Shown one piece after another: positions 46,481 through 57,421 of a DNA stretch of 64,000 nucleotides. Made by a program: the position numbers and the translations under genes. Source of the DNA: Zantedeschia hybrid cultivar (Eukaryota > Streptophyta > Magnoliopsida > Alismatales > Araceae); NCBI GenBank assembly GCA_030544215.1, contig JARZZO010000003.1:28152379-28216378 (forward strand), given 5' to 3'. How positions within the stretch are numbered: the stretch's first letter is position 1; each line of letters begins with the position of its first letter. Below the pieces are notes generated by a model. That model was not told the origin of the DNA and did not search any database. It was given only the letters and a program-made list of their open reading frames with translations.

Positions 46481-49400
46481 CTAAGGGTAGTATTTCTTAA
46501 GATGTAAACCATTCCAGGGATGTTTTAGCTCTTCTCCTTCTGCATTAATAAGACGATAAGCATTACCAGGAAAAGCGTGCGATACAACATAAGGTCCTTC
46601 CCAGTTGGGTTGGAGCTTAGAACGCGGACCACCAGGTTTTATAAAAATTCTTTTGACAACCATTTCACCGACTTTGAACTTACGTTCAATGACTTTCTTT
46701 TGATAAAAACGTGCTAGTCTATTTTGATAAACTTTTGCATGATTTGCAGCTGACCATCTTTTCTCGTCTAAAAGTTCCAATTGAGCAAGGAGTGCTGAAC
46801 GATGTTCATCAATGGAAAATTCCTTATTCAATTGTACTCTTAATGACGGTATGAGGATCTCATATGGAACTACCGCCTCCATTCCAAATGTTAAGGAATA
46901 AGGAGTCTGCCCAGTAGGTGTGCGGATTGAAGTTCGGTAGGCCCATAAAGCCTCAACCAATTTTTCTGGCCAATCTGAGAATTTATTAGATTTACACGTC
47001 TTTTTGATAATTTTTATCAAAGTCTTATTTGTTGCCTCTGCTTGGCCATTGCCTTGCGGATAATAAGGAGACGAATGATGCAATGCAATTTTATACCTGT
47101 TACAGAGGTCCTTCAATTCCTGTGACACGAACTGCGGTCCATTGTCGGTGACGATGGTGCTTGGAATTCCAAATCGGGTGATGATGTTCTTCATGATGAA
47201 CTTGCAGACGGTTGATGCTTTGATCTCCACGTACGCTTCAGCTTCTGCCCACTTGGTGAAGTATTCCGTTGCCGTGAGAATGAAAGATTTTTGCTTGATG
47301 CCGGAATCTGGATTACCAAGAGGTCCAATAATGTCGAAAGCCCACATGGAGAAAGGCCATGGGGAAGAAACAGGATGGAGTGAAGATGCAGGAGAATGAA
47401 TTTTGTCGGCATGAAGTTGACACTTAGCACATCTACGAACAAATCCTACACAATCTTCTTCCATGGTTGGCCAGTAAAATCCTTGTCTAAGGATCTTCTT
47501 TGCTAACATCTGTCCATTGACATGACCACCACAAACTCCACTATGAGCTCCTTCCATAACTTTCCAAAGCTCATCTTCGTCTAGACATCTCAGAAGAACT
47601 CCATCAAAACCTCTCTTATATAATGCTCCTCCAACTAGGGCGTATCTTTGAGAAACTCTCCTGATAGCTCTTTTCTCTTCAGTTGTAGCTTCCTCAGGAT
47701 ACGATTGATCTTCACAATATTTTGCAATTTCATAATACCATGGCTTCTGTTCATCATCCATCTCTTCTAACAGCTCTATTAACATAATTTCTCTTCTCTC
47801 AATGATATCTCCGTCTCTGACTTTCTTCAGCAACTTCTCCTTAGTTCTAAGGAATGAAGGGTCTTTCACGGCAGGTGAAAGACGCCTATGAACTATGATT
47901 GATTCAGATTGTTTGCTGATTGGAAAATCAATAGAAGATGCGAGTGAAGCTAGAGCGTCAGCTAAGATGTTCTGATTCCTAGGGACATGGATAAAGATCA
48001 ATTTCGTGAAAAGCTTTGAATAAGCAGAAGTAAGCTCCTGATAAGGCTTGAGTTTGGGATCGAGAGTTCGATACTTGGTCAGTACTTGGCGAAGAATCAG
48101 TTGGCTATCACCTACGATCCTGAGTTTGGTGGCACCATGGAAATGAGCAGCCTCGAGACCAGCAAGGAGTGCCTCGTATTCAGCTATATTGTTTGTGACT
48201 GGAAAATCAAGCTGAAAGGCTTGTGGAATGGTGATACCTTCAGGTGATAACAGAACGATACCGATCCCTTTTCCATGAGAATTCAGAGCTCCGTCAAAAT
48301 GCAGAGTCCACATATCATCTCTGATTTGATTTACGGACATCAGTTCCTCATCCGGAAACTCTGATCGGACTGGATCAAATCGAGAAAGGGGATGATGAGC
48401 AAGATGTTCTGCTATGGCATAGCCCTTGATCGCTTTCTGCTGAATATAGATGATGTCGAATTGAGATAGAAAGCTTTGCCATCGCGCCAACCTATCAGTA
48501 AGAACAGATTTCTCCAGAAGGAATTTAATCGGATTCATCCTAGCGATGAGATGGACTTCATGGGCCAGAAAATAATGCTTTAATTTCTGAACAACCCAAA
48601 CCAATGCTGCACATGTCTTCTCCATCGCTGTATATCTCTGTTCAGCGGGGTTGAGAAGTTTAGAGAGATAGTAGGCTGCCCTCTCTTTTCCTTCTTCATC
48701 TTCTTGTGCTAAGACAGCCCCCACTGCATCATCCAGGACTGAAATGTAAAGTATCAATGGTTTTCCTGGAGATGGTGGTCTCAAAACAGGAGGACTTGCT
48801 AAATAGTTCTTTAATCCATCAAACGCCTCCTGACACTTATCGTCCCAATCGAATTTGACTCCCGGCTTGGTAAGCTCGTAAAACGGCTTACACCTTTGTG
48901 AGTGCTGAGAGACAAAACGGCGAATAAATTGCAACCTTCCGATTAATCCTCTCAACTCTTTCAAGTTTTTAGGAGGTGGCATTTCTCTAATAGCCTTCGC
49001 CTTATTAGGATCGATCTCAATTCCCCATTTACTGACAATAAATCCAAGCAATTTTCCTGAAGATACCCCGAATACACATTTCTTGGGGTTCATCTTTAAC
49101 TGATATTCTCTCGATCTTTCTAATACCCTTGCCCAAACTTTGGCATGCTCAGCCTTTGTTTTCGATTTAACTAACAAGTCATCCACATACACTTCTAGAT
49201 CTATGTGCATCATGTCATGAAATATCGCCATCATGGCCCTTTGATAAGTGGCTCTAGCATTCTTTAATCCAAATGGCATGACAACATAACAGTATGTTCC
49301 CCAAGGTGTAGTGAATGATGTTTTCTCTTGATCTTCTTCTGCCAGCTTGATCTGGTTATATCCTGAAAATCCGTCCATGAATGATAACGTCTCATAGCCA

Positions 49401-50370
49401 GCGGTGTTATCGATGAGTACATCAATATGAGGCAATGGAAAATCGTCTTTAGGACATGCCCGGTTCAAATCGCGGAAGTCGATGCAAATTCTGACCTTTC
49501 CGTCCTTCTTCATAACCGGGACTATATTGGCCACCCATTGTGGATAAAGGACAACTCTAATAAATTTGGCTTTATGCAACTTATCGACCTCTTCCTTCAT
49601 CTTTAAAGCCATTTGTGGGTGGAATCGCCTTAGTTTCTGTTTGACCGGGCTAACTCCTTCCTTTAATGTCAACCTGTGTTCAACTAAAGATGAGTCTAAC
49701 CCTGGCATATCTTCATAACTCCAGGCGAAAGTGTCCTTATAGTCCTTTAGTACTTGTACCATTGCGTTTTCATCCTCTGTAGAAAGATTTTTACTGACGA
49801 GGACAACCTTAGGTTCGTCTTCAGTCCCTAAATTAATTTCTTTGGTGGGCTCTTCTACGGTAGCTGAGGGTTCATCAAATCTCTTCACTCCACTGGCGTA
49901 TGCTTCAGCCGCGTCCTCGTCATCTTCCTTTTCAACAATGGGGTCCTTTTCATGTACTAATTCATATACCCCGTACCCATCATTGACTGACTCATCGTCC
50001 ATACAATCTTCTGGCATCTGAATTGGATTTTCTAAAAGCTGAGGGATCAAAGAGCAAGAAGAGCACTTATCAGCTAAGTCCTGGAGGTATCTATTTGGAA
50101 TTTGCCTACCCTTAGGCTTCCTAGACTTCCTAAACTGACTAACCTGACTAGACTGCCTAACTTCACTATCATAACCTAACGAAGACGAAGCAGGATGAAA
50201 ATCCTGGGATACAAGTGGAAATACAAGAGAATCTTCCCGAGAGGAGGGGCAGAGTAAATCTATAAGAGAGTCTTGACCGAAGGACCCGCGTGGCGGGGTG
50301 CAATCGGACAAGTAAGATGTTTCCTCAATGAGGATTTGGGAAGAATTTGTTGCCAAATTGGCGTTTTTTT
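46481..50370 (-). CDS. Tat1 pol: RT, RNase H, archaeal-type RNase H, integrase
   Basis: This enzyme polyprotein copies the element's RNA into DNA and inserts it. The frame is open from just downstream of a TAA near 50385. It has no ATG near its start (the first codon with any initiator potential is a TTG at 50356). It lies in the -1 frame relative to gag and overlaps the gag end by about 100 bases. Counting from 50356, RT holds FRDLNRACPKDDFPLP and the YVDD catalytic site at about residue 389. A gypsy RNase H follows (VLAQEDEEG, then YTAMEK). A second, archaeal-type RNase H starts near residue 688 (HFDGA). The integrase zinc finger (HSGVCGGH...CAKCQ) is near 938. The DDE core is near 1008, 1069 (TDNGPQF) and 1106 (QAEATNK). 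No inactivating change is visible. Confidence 0.92.
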
Positions 50371-53300
50371 TTGGAAAATGAAAGAATTAAACATAAAGCA
50401 AGAATGAATAAAAATGGGAGGAGGATCAGACGGAGGAAGTGGCATCAAGGCCAGAGGATTAGGGGGATCATATAGTAATATGTCCCAGATCAGATCATAC
50501 AACCTCTCTAGATCGAGAGGAGGTTGTGGTATAATGTCCCGAGGGGACAGAGTAATCATGACGGGCGGAGCCCGTGGAATATCTTCAATTATGACCCGCG
50601 ACCAAGTCGGGGTCAAAAGCAATGTGCGGAAAAGAGTATGGAGCGTGAAGACATGTGAAGGATATGTTCCTCTCCAGAGCAGATCTGTTGTATAACCAGC
50701 TTCATAGGGGTCATCTGGCTCCCCTTCATCAGTCTCTTCGGACAGCAGTATCCGCTTGTCAAATATAGCACCAGGGCTTTCAATCAATTCATCAATCTGC
50801 GGCGGCCACTTAGGTTCTGCAGGATCCAGAAATAGTCTGTTCAGGGCAATATACAGGTCCCTCAGGTCGAACCACCTGTACCATTCACATTCAGGGTCAT
50901 AAAATTTCCTCCTTTTCATAGGCCGCAGAGCCTCCAAGGATTGGTACGTAAGTAATTCAGAGCAATGTCTGGCCAAGTCCCTCCCATATATATCATGGAA
51001 GTCAAAACAGGAAGTAATGACCACCGTGTTGTCGTGGTTAAGTATGGGCCCTTTCACAAAATGTGTACACAGGGTCCATGTTAGGGGATCTCGGCTTTCT
51101 TTAGGTGGTGTAGACATTGCCTCCCAGATTTTCGGGCCCTCTTTAATTTCTGCTTTCTGAACCGGATCTTGTTTCAATTTTATTGGCCTATAGCCCAGAC
51201 CACTTCCAGGTGCTGCTCGATGATTTCTGACAGGAGTGGTCCTGCCTTGCAATTGCGTGCCCAGACCTTTCCCAGGCATGTAGCCGTTCTTCATCATGAT
51301 CCTCCATCCTGGGGTACTCATGCACTTCCCCCTTTTGATAGCATCTAACGGATATGGAGAAATAGTAGCGGCTTTCAGAGGATCAGCCACTGGACGGTAG
51401 ACCTGTAATACCGACAGAAAAGGTTGTCGGCAAGGTAAGACAGCAGATTTAATGTTCAAGGAATGAGCAGCAGCAAGGATCGGCATGCTCGTTACTTTAA
51501 TAATTCGTCCTTTGTAAGGAAATTTGAGGCATTGATGATTCGTAGAAGGAATCGCCTCAAGAGATTTAATATAAGGACGGCCCAAAATGGTATTTATGGA
51601 AGGGTCGATTTCCAAGATGTGAAATTCAACCTCCGCATGACTTACAGGGCCCAGCTCCACCTTTAAATAAACCATTCCCAGAGGGGAACGGGTAGAATTG
51701 TCATATGCTGTTACTGATATGGGGCTGGGTAGCCATTTCTCTTTGGGCACACCGCACAGCTCCAGGGTCTTCGGAGGTAGAACATTGATCGAAGCCCCTG
51801 TGTCAACCAGGCATGCATCCACGGCCTTCTTACAGATGTTGACCGTGATACTCAGAGCCATGCTTCTGGCTGCCGGTGGTGCTAGTTCCGATGTATGAAA
51901 TGTAATGGAGGGCTGATCCCCCTGAGGAACTAGTAGTGCTGCAATCTTCTCTACCGGCACGTCTTCATTGATCATCACCTTCTGCAGATATTCCATTAAA
52001 GCTTCTTGGTGACTCTTAGATCTTTTGATCAGTTCGAGTATAGTAATCCGTGCCGGTGTCCGATCCAGGTGTTTCAACAAGTCATATTGAGTGCCTGGTG
52101 CACTCTCTTCATTATGGGCTTCCTCAGTCGGCTGTGATGGGCCGTCTCTGACTGTGGACTGAGGAAAGACCTTGTTGAAAATCCTTCCACTCCGGAGCGC
52201 GTGTTCCTCAACCGTGGAGGATCCGGGTGACACTTTAAGTACCGCAGAGTTGGATGGTGCGGATGGCGTAGAAGGTTGGTATGTAGGTGATGGCGTAGGG
52301 TTAGGTGGTGATGGCGCGGCGCGGATTAAAGGCCTAGAGGGTTGGATGGTGGATGGGTAAGTGGTTGATGAAGTGGGGAATGGTACGCGTAATAGCGGTC
52401 TAGATGGCAAGGGCATATCTGGATAGGCGGTAGTAGTAGCGGGTGAAGTAGGAAATGGTATGCGTAATAGCGGCCTAGATGGTAAGGGCATATCTGGATA
52501 GGCGGTAGTAGTAGCGGGTGAAGTAGGAAATGGTATGCGTAATAGCGGCCTAGATGGTAGGAGGGGCGCGTTATTGGTTTGCGGAGGGTTATATGATGGA
52601 GGCGTAGTGGTGCGGGGTGTAATGGGTCTAAGGAAGGCGGGTAGTGGTAATGGGTTATTGGGTGTGGGCGAGTGGTATGTAGGTGTGGGTATGGGGATGA
52701 TAGTAACAGGTTGTGGCCTTGGTATGTGGATGGTGCGGCGTGGTGGTCGCTCTGCGGTACTTTGAACGTGACCCGTTGAACAAAGAGAGGAAGAGTCCTC
52801 TACTCTCCACTGCTGTCCACGACCAGCCTCAGACTGGCTGTTCGTCAAGATGGGAGCAACCTGGTTTTGGTTCTGATGCTCCGGGAGTGGATTCTGCACT
52901 ATTCCCATGTTGGGTGGTGCTACTGCTTGTGCCGGTGGTCTTGCTTGCTGCTGCTGTTGCTGCGGTCTCCTCGCCTTCAGGGCTGTTATGTACTTCTTCA
53001 TTTCCTCCCAGTCTATGCCGCCCTGCTCATTGAGATCATGGATATAATCTCTGAATTGGAAGCAGGTGTCAATGGTATGCCCAGGTTGTCTGTGGAAATA
53101 GCAATACCTAGACGTATCGGCATTTTGAGGCCAGACGGCCTTCTCTCTCGGCAAAGCTAAGGCATTGGCTGCCATTAAAGCGCTGAAGATATCCGCCAAG
53201 GATTCTGGGAGGGCCGGGTACTCTGCCCTTTTCGGGCCTGGAGGTCTCCTTTGTTGGTTGTAGTCACCAGGAGGAGGGACATTGTGGTACGCCGGCGGTG

Positions 53301-54942
53301 CACGCGGCTGGTACTGTGGCTGTTGCTGTTGCTGCTGATGTGGCTGCTGATACTGCTGTTGCCGTTGCGGCTGTTGCTGTAGTTGTTGCTGACTCGGCTG
53401 CTGGGGCCGCTGGTATTGTTGTTGGTAATGGGGGTTCTGCTGCTGCCTGTACCCCTGTTGACTCGTCTGTGGTGGCCTTTGGTACTGCTGATTCCTCACA
53501 AACTGGGGCGAGTTATTGTTCATAGTACTGACCTGCTCGTGAGAGAGCGTGCCCTCAGTAGTTGGACCTGAGCTAGGAGAATTCGGCACTGCAGGCTTCC
53601 GAGGTGGAGGCCTGTTAGGTCTGTGAGGATCAAAGACGCTAGAGAACGTAGCGTCCTTGAAAGCATTCTGGCAGTACCGTGCCCTTTCATAGAGCTCTGC
53701 CATGTTCGTCAAGTTGTTCAAGGAGAGGACTAGCTTGAACTGGGGCGTGGCATTGGAAATCAACATTTTCACTTGTTCGGATTCGAACAAGTGATCTTTC
53801 ACTTTTTCAGCCAGGCCCCGCCACCTGTCAGCAAAACTGACAAACTCCTCGTCCGGTTTCATCTTTTCTGCAATAAGATCCGTGATAGACAAGGAGGGTG
53901 CGACTCTGTCCTGGTATCGTTGGATAAATTTGCGTGAAACGACACCGTAATCCTCTACTTCGGAGGGTTCCAAAGAAAAGAACCACTCGAGGGCTGGTCC
54001 CTCTAGGGATCTCCTGAACAAGAAAGCCAATGACCTCTTATCATTCTGCCAAAAGGAGGATTCGTACATGAACTCCTTCAGGTGCGTGAAGGGGTTACCA
54101 GTACCGTTATACTTTCGATACACTGGCATTTCAGAGGGTGGCAGATGGAATACTGGCAGGCTCGGTAAGTTAATTTCTGGCACAGCTTTAACCCCCATCA
54201 TCTTCTGGAGATTGTTAAACTGCTCGTCCATGCGCTCCATCTTGGCCAGCAACGTCTGCGTGGTCAGATCTGCCTGGGGAGGAGGAGGAGGAGGAAGTAC
54301 CTGATAGGCCTGCTGCCTAGAGTACGTTGGACAAGGAGGATAATAAGGATGAGGTCCGGCAGAGCTTCCGCCATGCCCGAGGGCATTTTGATAAACGGGC
54401 GTCTGCGGTCTAGCCGGTTGCCTGGATGACGAAAGTTGTGGCCCAGTTGGCCGAGAAGTAAGATGAAGGCCTTCCATGGCCTGATGGATAAAAGGGGGAG
54501 GAGGAAGAGGTTGTTGAGGAACAACGGGGGGAGCCACAGGATTCGGCTCAGCAGGCTGCATGGGTGCCTTCCCCTTCAAAATGGATTGGATCGCCTCGAA
54601 CTGCTGAGGGTCCAGTTGGGAGGCAAGAACTCCCAGAGCATTGACGAGATCCATAGGATCGGAGGGTGAGGGATCATTCTGATTCATGTCCCGTTCAAGG
54701 TCAGGATTAGGAATCGCATATTCATGCGGAGGAAGATCATGATATTGATCGTGCGGATTAAAAAGAGGAGTTCGGACATTCCCGTCATGTCGAACTGGAA
54801 TGGGGACAGAATTACGAGAGGCATCAGCATCTCTCCCGTTCTCGTAGTTGAAATCTGAATTGCGAGGGGCATTAGCATCTCCCTCGTAGTTGATAATGGC
54901 GTCTTGGGACATACTCAAATCTCTGCCTGATCGCAGCAACAT
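50260..54942 (-). CDS. Tat1 gag-protease polyprotein with G-patch
   Basis: Gag builds the particle, and the protease cuts gag and pol. The ATG at 54942 (MLLRSGRD) is chosen because the frame above it opens only from a TTG. The product is about 1560 residues. The Retrotrans_gag domain lies near residues 270-430 (KYNGTGNP, then LEGPALEWF). A Gln-rich stretch lies near 500-580. A CX2HX4HX4C knuckle (CYFHRQPGHTIDTC) is near 611. A Pro-rich region with a 25-residue tandem duplication lies near 800-850. The aspartic protease is near 1046 (LVDTGAS), with ILGRPYI downstream. A G-patch is near 1210 (GYMPGKGLG). A long C-terminal spacer of unknown role follows. It ends at 50260, about 35 codons past the A-run shared with pol. 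Confidence 0.9.
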   Translation of the reverse strand: MLLRSGRDLSMSQDAIINYEGDANAPRNSDFNYENGRDADASRNSVPIPVRHDGNVRTPLFNPHDQYHDLPPHEYAIPNPDLERDMNQNDPSPSDPMDLVNALGVLASQLDPQQFEAIQSILKGKAPMQPAEPNPVAPPVVPQQPLPPPPFIHQAMEGLHLTSRPTGPQLSSSRQPARPQTPVYQNALGHGGSSAGPHPYYPPCPTYSRQQAYQVLPPPPPPQADLTTQTLLAKMERMDEQFNNLQKMMGVKAVPEINLPSLPVFHLPPSEMPVYRKYNGTGNPFTHLKEFMYESSFWQNDKRSLAFLFRRSLEGPALEWFFSLEPSEVEDYGVVSRKFIQRYQDRVAPSLSITDLIAEKMKPDEEFVSFADRWRGLAEKVKDHLFESEQVKMLISNATPQFKLVLSLNNLTNMAELYERARYCQNAFKDATFSSVFDPHRPNRPPPRKPAVPNSPSSGPTTEGTLSHEQVSTMNNNSPQFVRNQQYQRPPQTSQQGYRQQQNPHYQQQYQRPQQPSQQQLQQQPQRQQQYQQPHQQQQQQPQYQPRAPPAYHNVPPPGDYNQQRRPPGPKRAEYPALPESLADIFSALMAANALALPREKAVWPQNADTSRYCYFHRQPGHTIDTCFQFRDYIHDLNEQGGIDWEEMKKYITALKARRPQQQQQQARPPAQAVAPPNMGIVQNPLPEHQNQNQVAPILTNSQSEAGRGQQWRVEDSSSLCSTGHVQSTAERPPRRTIHIPRPQPVTIIPIPTPTYHSPTPNNPLPLPAFLRPITPRTTTPPSYNPPQTNNAPLLPSRPLLRIPFPTSPATTTAYPDMPLPSRPLLRIPFPTSPATTTAYPDMPLPSRPLLRVPFPTSSTTYPSTIQPSRPLIRAAPSPPNPTPSPTYQPSTPSAPSNSAVLKVSPGSSTVEEHALRSGRIFNKVFPQSTVRDGPSQPTEEAHNEESAPGTQYDLLKHLDRTPARITILELIKRSKSHQEALMEYLQKVMINEDVPVEKIAALLVPQGDQPSITFHTSELAPPAARSMALSITVNICKKAVDACLVDTGASINVLPPKTLELCGVPKEKWLPSPISVTAYDNSTRSPLGMVYLKVELGPVSHAEVEFHILEIDPSINTILGRPYIKSLEAIPSTNHQCLKFPYKGRIIKVTSMPILAAAHSLNIKSAVLPCRQPFLSVLQVYRPVADPLKAATISPYPLDAIKRGKCMSTPGWRIMMKNGYMPGKGLGTQLQGRTTPVRNHRAAPGSGLGYRPIKLKQDPVQKAEIKEGPKIWEAMSTPPKESRDPLTWTLCTHFVKGPILNHDNTVVITSCFDFHDIYGRDLARHCSELLTYQSLEALRPMKRRKFYDPECEWYRWFDLRDLYIALNRLFLDPAEPKWPPQIDELIESPGAIFDKRILLSEETDEGEPDDPYEAGYTTDLLWRGTYPSHVFTLHTLFRTLLLTPTWSRVIIEDIPRAPPVMITLSPRDIIPQPPLDLERLYDLIWDILLYDPPNPLALMPLPPSDPPPIFIHSCFMFNSFIFQKKTPIWQQILPKSSLRKHLTCPIAPRHAGPSVKTLL
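50365..50371 (-). promoter_or_regulatory. Candidate -1 ribosomal frameshift site between gag and pol
   Basis: On the minus strand gag reads CAA AAA AAA ACG here, so an in-phase A AAA AAA heptamer is present within a run of nine A (50364-50372). A slip of one base back enters the pol frame at AAC and stays open to the pol stop. A small inverted repeat (gccaa/ttggc) starts two bases downstream. An indel in the A-run is the alternative explanation. Confidence 0.55.
52401..52550 (-). repeat. 75-bp tandem duplication inside gag
   Basis: Two copies start at 52401 and 52476, with partial copies at both edges. The period is a multiple of three, so the frame is kept. It encodes a Pro-rich unit with SRPLLRIPFPTSPATT. 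It lies between the zinc knuckle and the protease, outside any catalytic domain. Confidence 0.9.
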
Positions 54943-56081
54943 TATATTAGATTCTCTTTTCAAAAAAATTAATCAAGCAAGTTGTGCAGAGATTAATCAA
55001 ACAAGTGGATGCTTAACGTGATTTCAGGATTCCTTGTTGAGTTATTTGAATTGGATTAAACCACAATTTCGCTCAGGGAAGGATCCTAGTTTCAGTTCGA
55101 TTTCCACCGTTATTCTCTAAGGTTTTCTCTCACAACGCTCTCGGAATCTAGCCGGGACTTCAATTGGTACAACCAGCCCGATGATCAAGGAGGAATACCT
55201 TGATTTTGGGGACTTATGGAGGTCTCAACGTCAACTTCTCTAGTCTGATCAAGGGACCAACCCAATCAGAGAGAGTTGCTAACGTCGAGTAATGTGTTCC
55301 TAAGAAAAGGAGGGTTTTAGCCTCAATGCATATGCCCTGCGACCTGGATGGCCTCTAATGCTTAATAGAGTAATGTGTAGCTAGCACTCAACACAGAAAT
55401 CTGGAAACTGAAAAATAATTAAGAGACTGTATGAATAGCGTCGATGATAGTCGACGCTATTCAGAACAGAACTTAATTCTTTCGCAGAGAACAGATGCAA
55501 ACAGCAGAGAAAACCTGGAAAATAACTAAAAACTGTCTGAATCGCGTCGATGATGGTCGACGCTATTCAACACAGAACTTAATTATTTCACAGAAACAGA
55601 TGTAAACGACAGAGATAATCTGGTGGCTAAAAGGCGTCCAGGTGTCCGGACGCGGTTTTGAAACGCGTCGCTGTTCCTGGACGCTTTTTAGTTCGCAGAA
55701 ACAGATTTCCAGAAGGATTTTCTGGGTCGAATCCTCCTTAAATAGGGAAAAATGCAGTAAACAATCGACTCATGCAAAGATTTTTAGTTTCAGATTTTAA
55801 ACAGGATGGTTTACTATCTAAACAACTAAGAAATCACACAATCACACAGCATTTTATCACCAAAAACAGCTTTTTAAACTAATCAAAGGGGAGGCAAGAT
55901 CTTGCCACTGGGGTGTGCACGTGGTGCACGAGGGAAATTAAACAAACTAAACACTCACCAATTGGTGATGACGTGTCGAAAGACACAAGTGGTGCACCGT
56001 GGGTGCCCGGTATGATAATAGCAAGAACAAAAGAAATTAAAAGACGGCGAGACCAAGTCCCATCGTGATCGCCAAAAGAGC
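54943..56081 (-). other. Tat1 leader: primer site, palindromes and four interrupted palindromes
   Basis: This is the untranslated leader between the 5' LTR and gag. The candidate primer site on the minus strand is TGGCGATCACGATGGGAC (56057-56074), eight bases inside the LTR edge. The tRNA is uncertain. Close to it are a 14-bp perfect palindrome at 55893-55906, three GTGCAC palindromes (55915, 55924 and 55992), caccaattggtg near 55956-55967 and a gtgtc/gacac stem at 55973-55986. The 34-bp units lie at 55431-55691. No ORF is supported. Confidence 0.65.
55431..55691. repeat. Four interrupted palindromes in the Tat1 leader
   Basis: Units lie at 55431-55464, 55537-55570, 55627-55660 and 55658-55691; the last two overlap by three bases. 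The first two have arms ending GCGTC/GACGC with the near-identical centres gatgatagtc and gatgatggtc, so they look like a recent local duplication. Confidence 0.85.
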
Positions 56082-57416
56082 TGTAGGTGCTGAAAATTTG
56101 CTCGTGTGATTAATGTGAAAAACTATGTTGTTTAGGGTAAATTAACCTATTAAAAAAAAAAATGCAACTAAGGTGCAGTGATCGCCAGAAACTTTTAACT
56201 AAAAAAAGCTTCAAAAGAGTTTGATCGCCTACCTGTTCAAACGCGGAAGAATGAATCCTTGGTTCCCCTCCTTCAGCCGGCTGAAGAAAGAGAGCCTCTT
56301 CTTGTTCTTTTGTTCTTGCTGTTGAATGTTGAGGATCGTCCAGAAGTTCTCCTGGCTTTTGCTTGATTTTCCTCTTTTTGATTTCTTGTTATTCAGTTGT
56401 TGGATGCAGCAGACAGAGACAGAAACAATAAAGAAGAAATAGTGATGGGAATCTAAGAAGAAATAATATCAAAGCTAACTATGATTAGAAACATGTTTAA
56501 ACATCAACTCACTTGTTTTAAATGGCTTTGAAACCCCTTTAGAACAGATGGGTTTTGGAGAATTAATGAGGTGGTGTGTGTTGCATGCAGTGAGTATGAG
56601 AGAATGAAACTAAAGAATGAAAATGTAATTCAGATATGAAAAACTTATACCCAGTCCAGTTGGTTGAAGCTTTGAAGGAGATGAAGATCTTGAAAAAGGA
56701 TGCTGACTTCTGGAAATGGCAGCGCTCCGGCGTTTCGACGTGGTTGCTCCGATCTTCAAATCGCTATAACGATGAGGCTCAATAATTCTCTCTCTCTCTC
56801 TTTTTTAACTCCTGAGATGCAAGGTATTTATAGGCATTTTCTGCGTTCGCGATTAACATAGAAAAATCTCGGATTTATCTACTTCAATCGACAGATAATT
56901 ACTGATTAATTCATCTTTATCTGTAATTATCTAAAACGCGTCCACCTTGGATGACGCCTTTCAGATTAAATTAAGATAAGGATAAATATCCGGGAAAACT
57001 TATCTTTATCTTTATTAGCTAAAACACGTCCACGTGTGTAGACGTCTTTTACTCTAATTAAGATAAGGATAAACATCCGGAAGAGAAGTTAAAACAGCTT
57101 AGGAACCTAAAACGCGTCGACTTTGACAGACGCCTTTTAGTTAATAAATCAATTAATTAAAATTCAAATTTAAACGGTAAAATACGAATAAACTCTAAAT
57201 GGCGTCCACATGAGTCGACGCCTTTTAGGATTCTTCATATTTTAACTGAAATTTGAGCTAAAATCAATTTAATTGATTAACTTAAACATGTCTGTTTGAC
57301 CCGACACTCAAAAAGATTAATAAAAATTAATCAATGATTAATTATCAGACCATTATGAGGCATTATTATATGATATGAAATTTACTCAAAATGATGTCAA
57401 AATTAGCGTGTCTACA
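56082..57416 (-). repeat. 5' LTR of Tat1
   Basis: This 1335-bp copy matches 42730-44062 with about a dozen visible differences, including two homopolymer length changes. It carries the same four 34-bp units (56931-56964, 57019-57052, 57107-57140 and 57195-57228). On the minus strand the ends are TGTAGACACGC and AGCACCTACA. Confidence 0.93.
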
Positions 57417-57421
57417 AAGAA

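Larger units (their letters stand above)
42730..57416 (-). mobile_element. Tat1: nearly intact Tat-lineage Ty3/gypsy retrotransposon
   Basis: It is 14,687 bp, flanked by the exact duplication aagaa (42725-42729 and 57417-57421). LTRs of 1333 and 1335 bp differ at about a dozen places by eye, so the insertion is young. On the minus strand the order is 5' LTR (56082-57416), primer site, leader, gag-protease ORF, pol ORF, long 3' region, 3' LTR (42730-44062). The two RNase H domains in pol (one after RT, one archaeal-type before integrase) are the mark of the Tat/Ogre group. Both ORFs are open, so the copy may still be active. Confidence 0.92.

Noticed and set aside
50414..54669. Plus-strand frames of 60-106 codons
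   Set aside because: They are shadows of the gag ORF on the minus strand.
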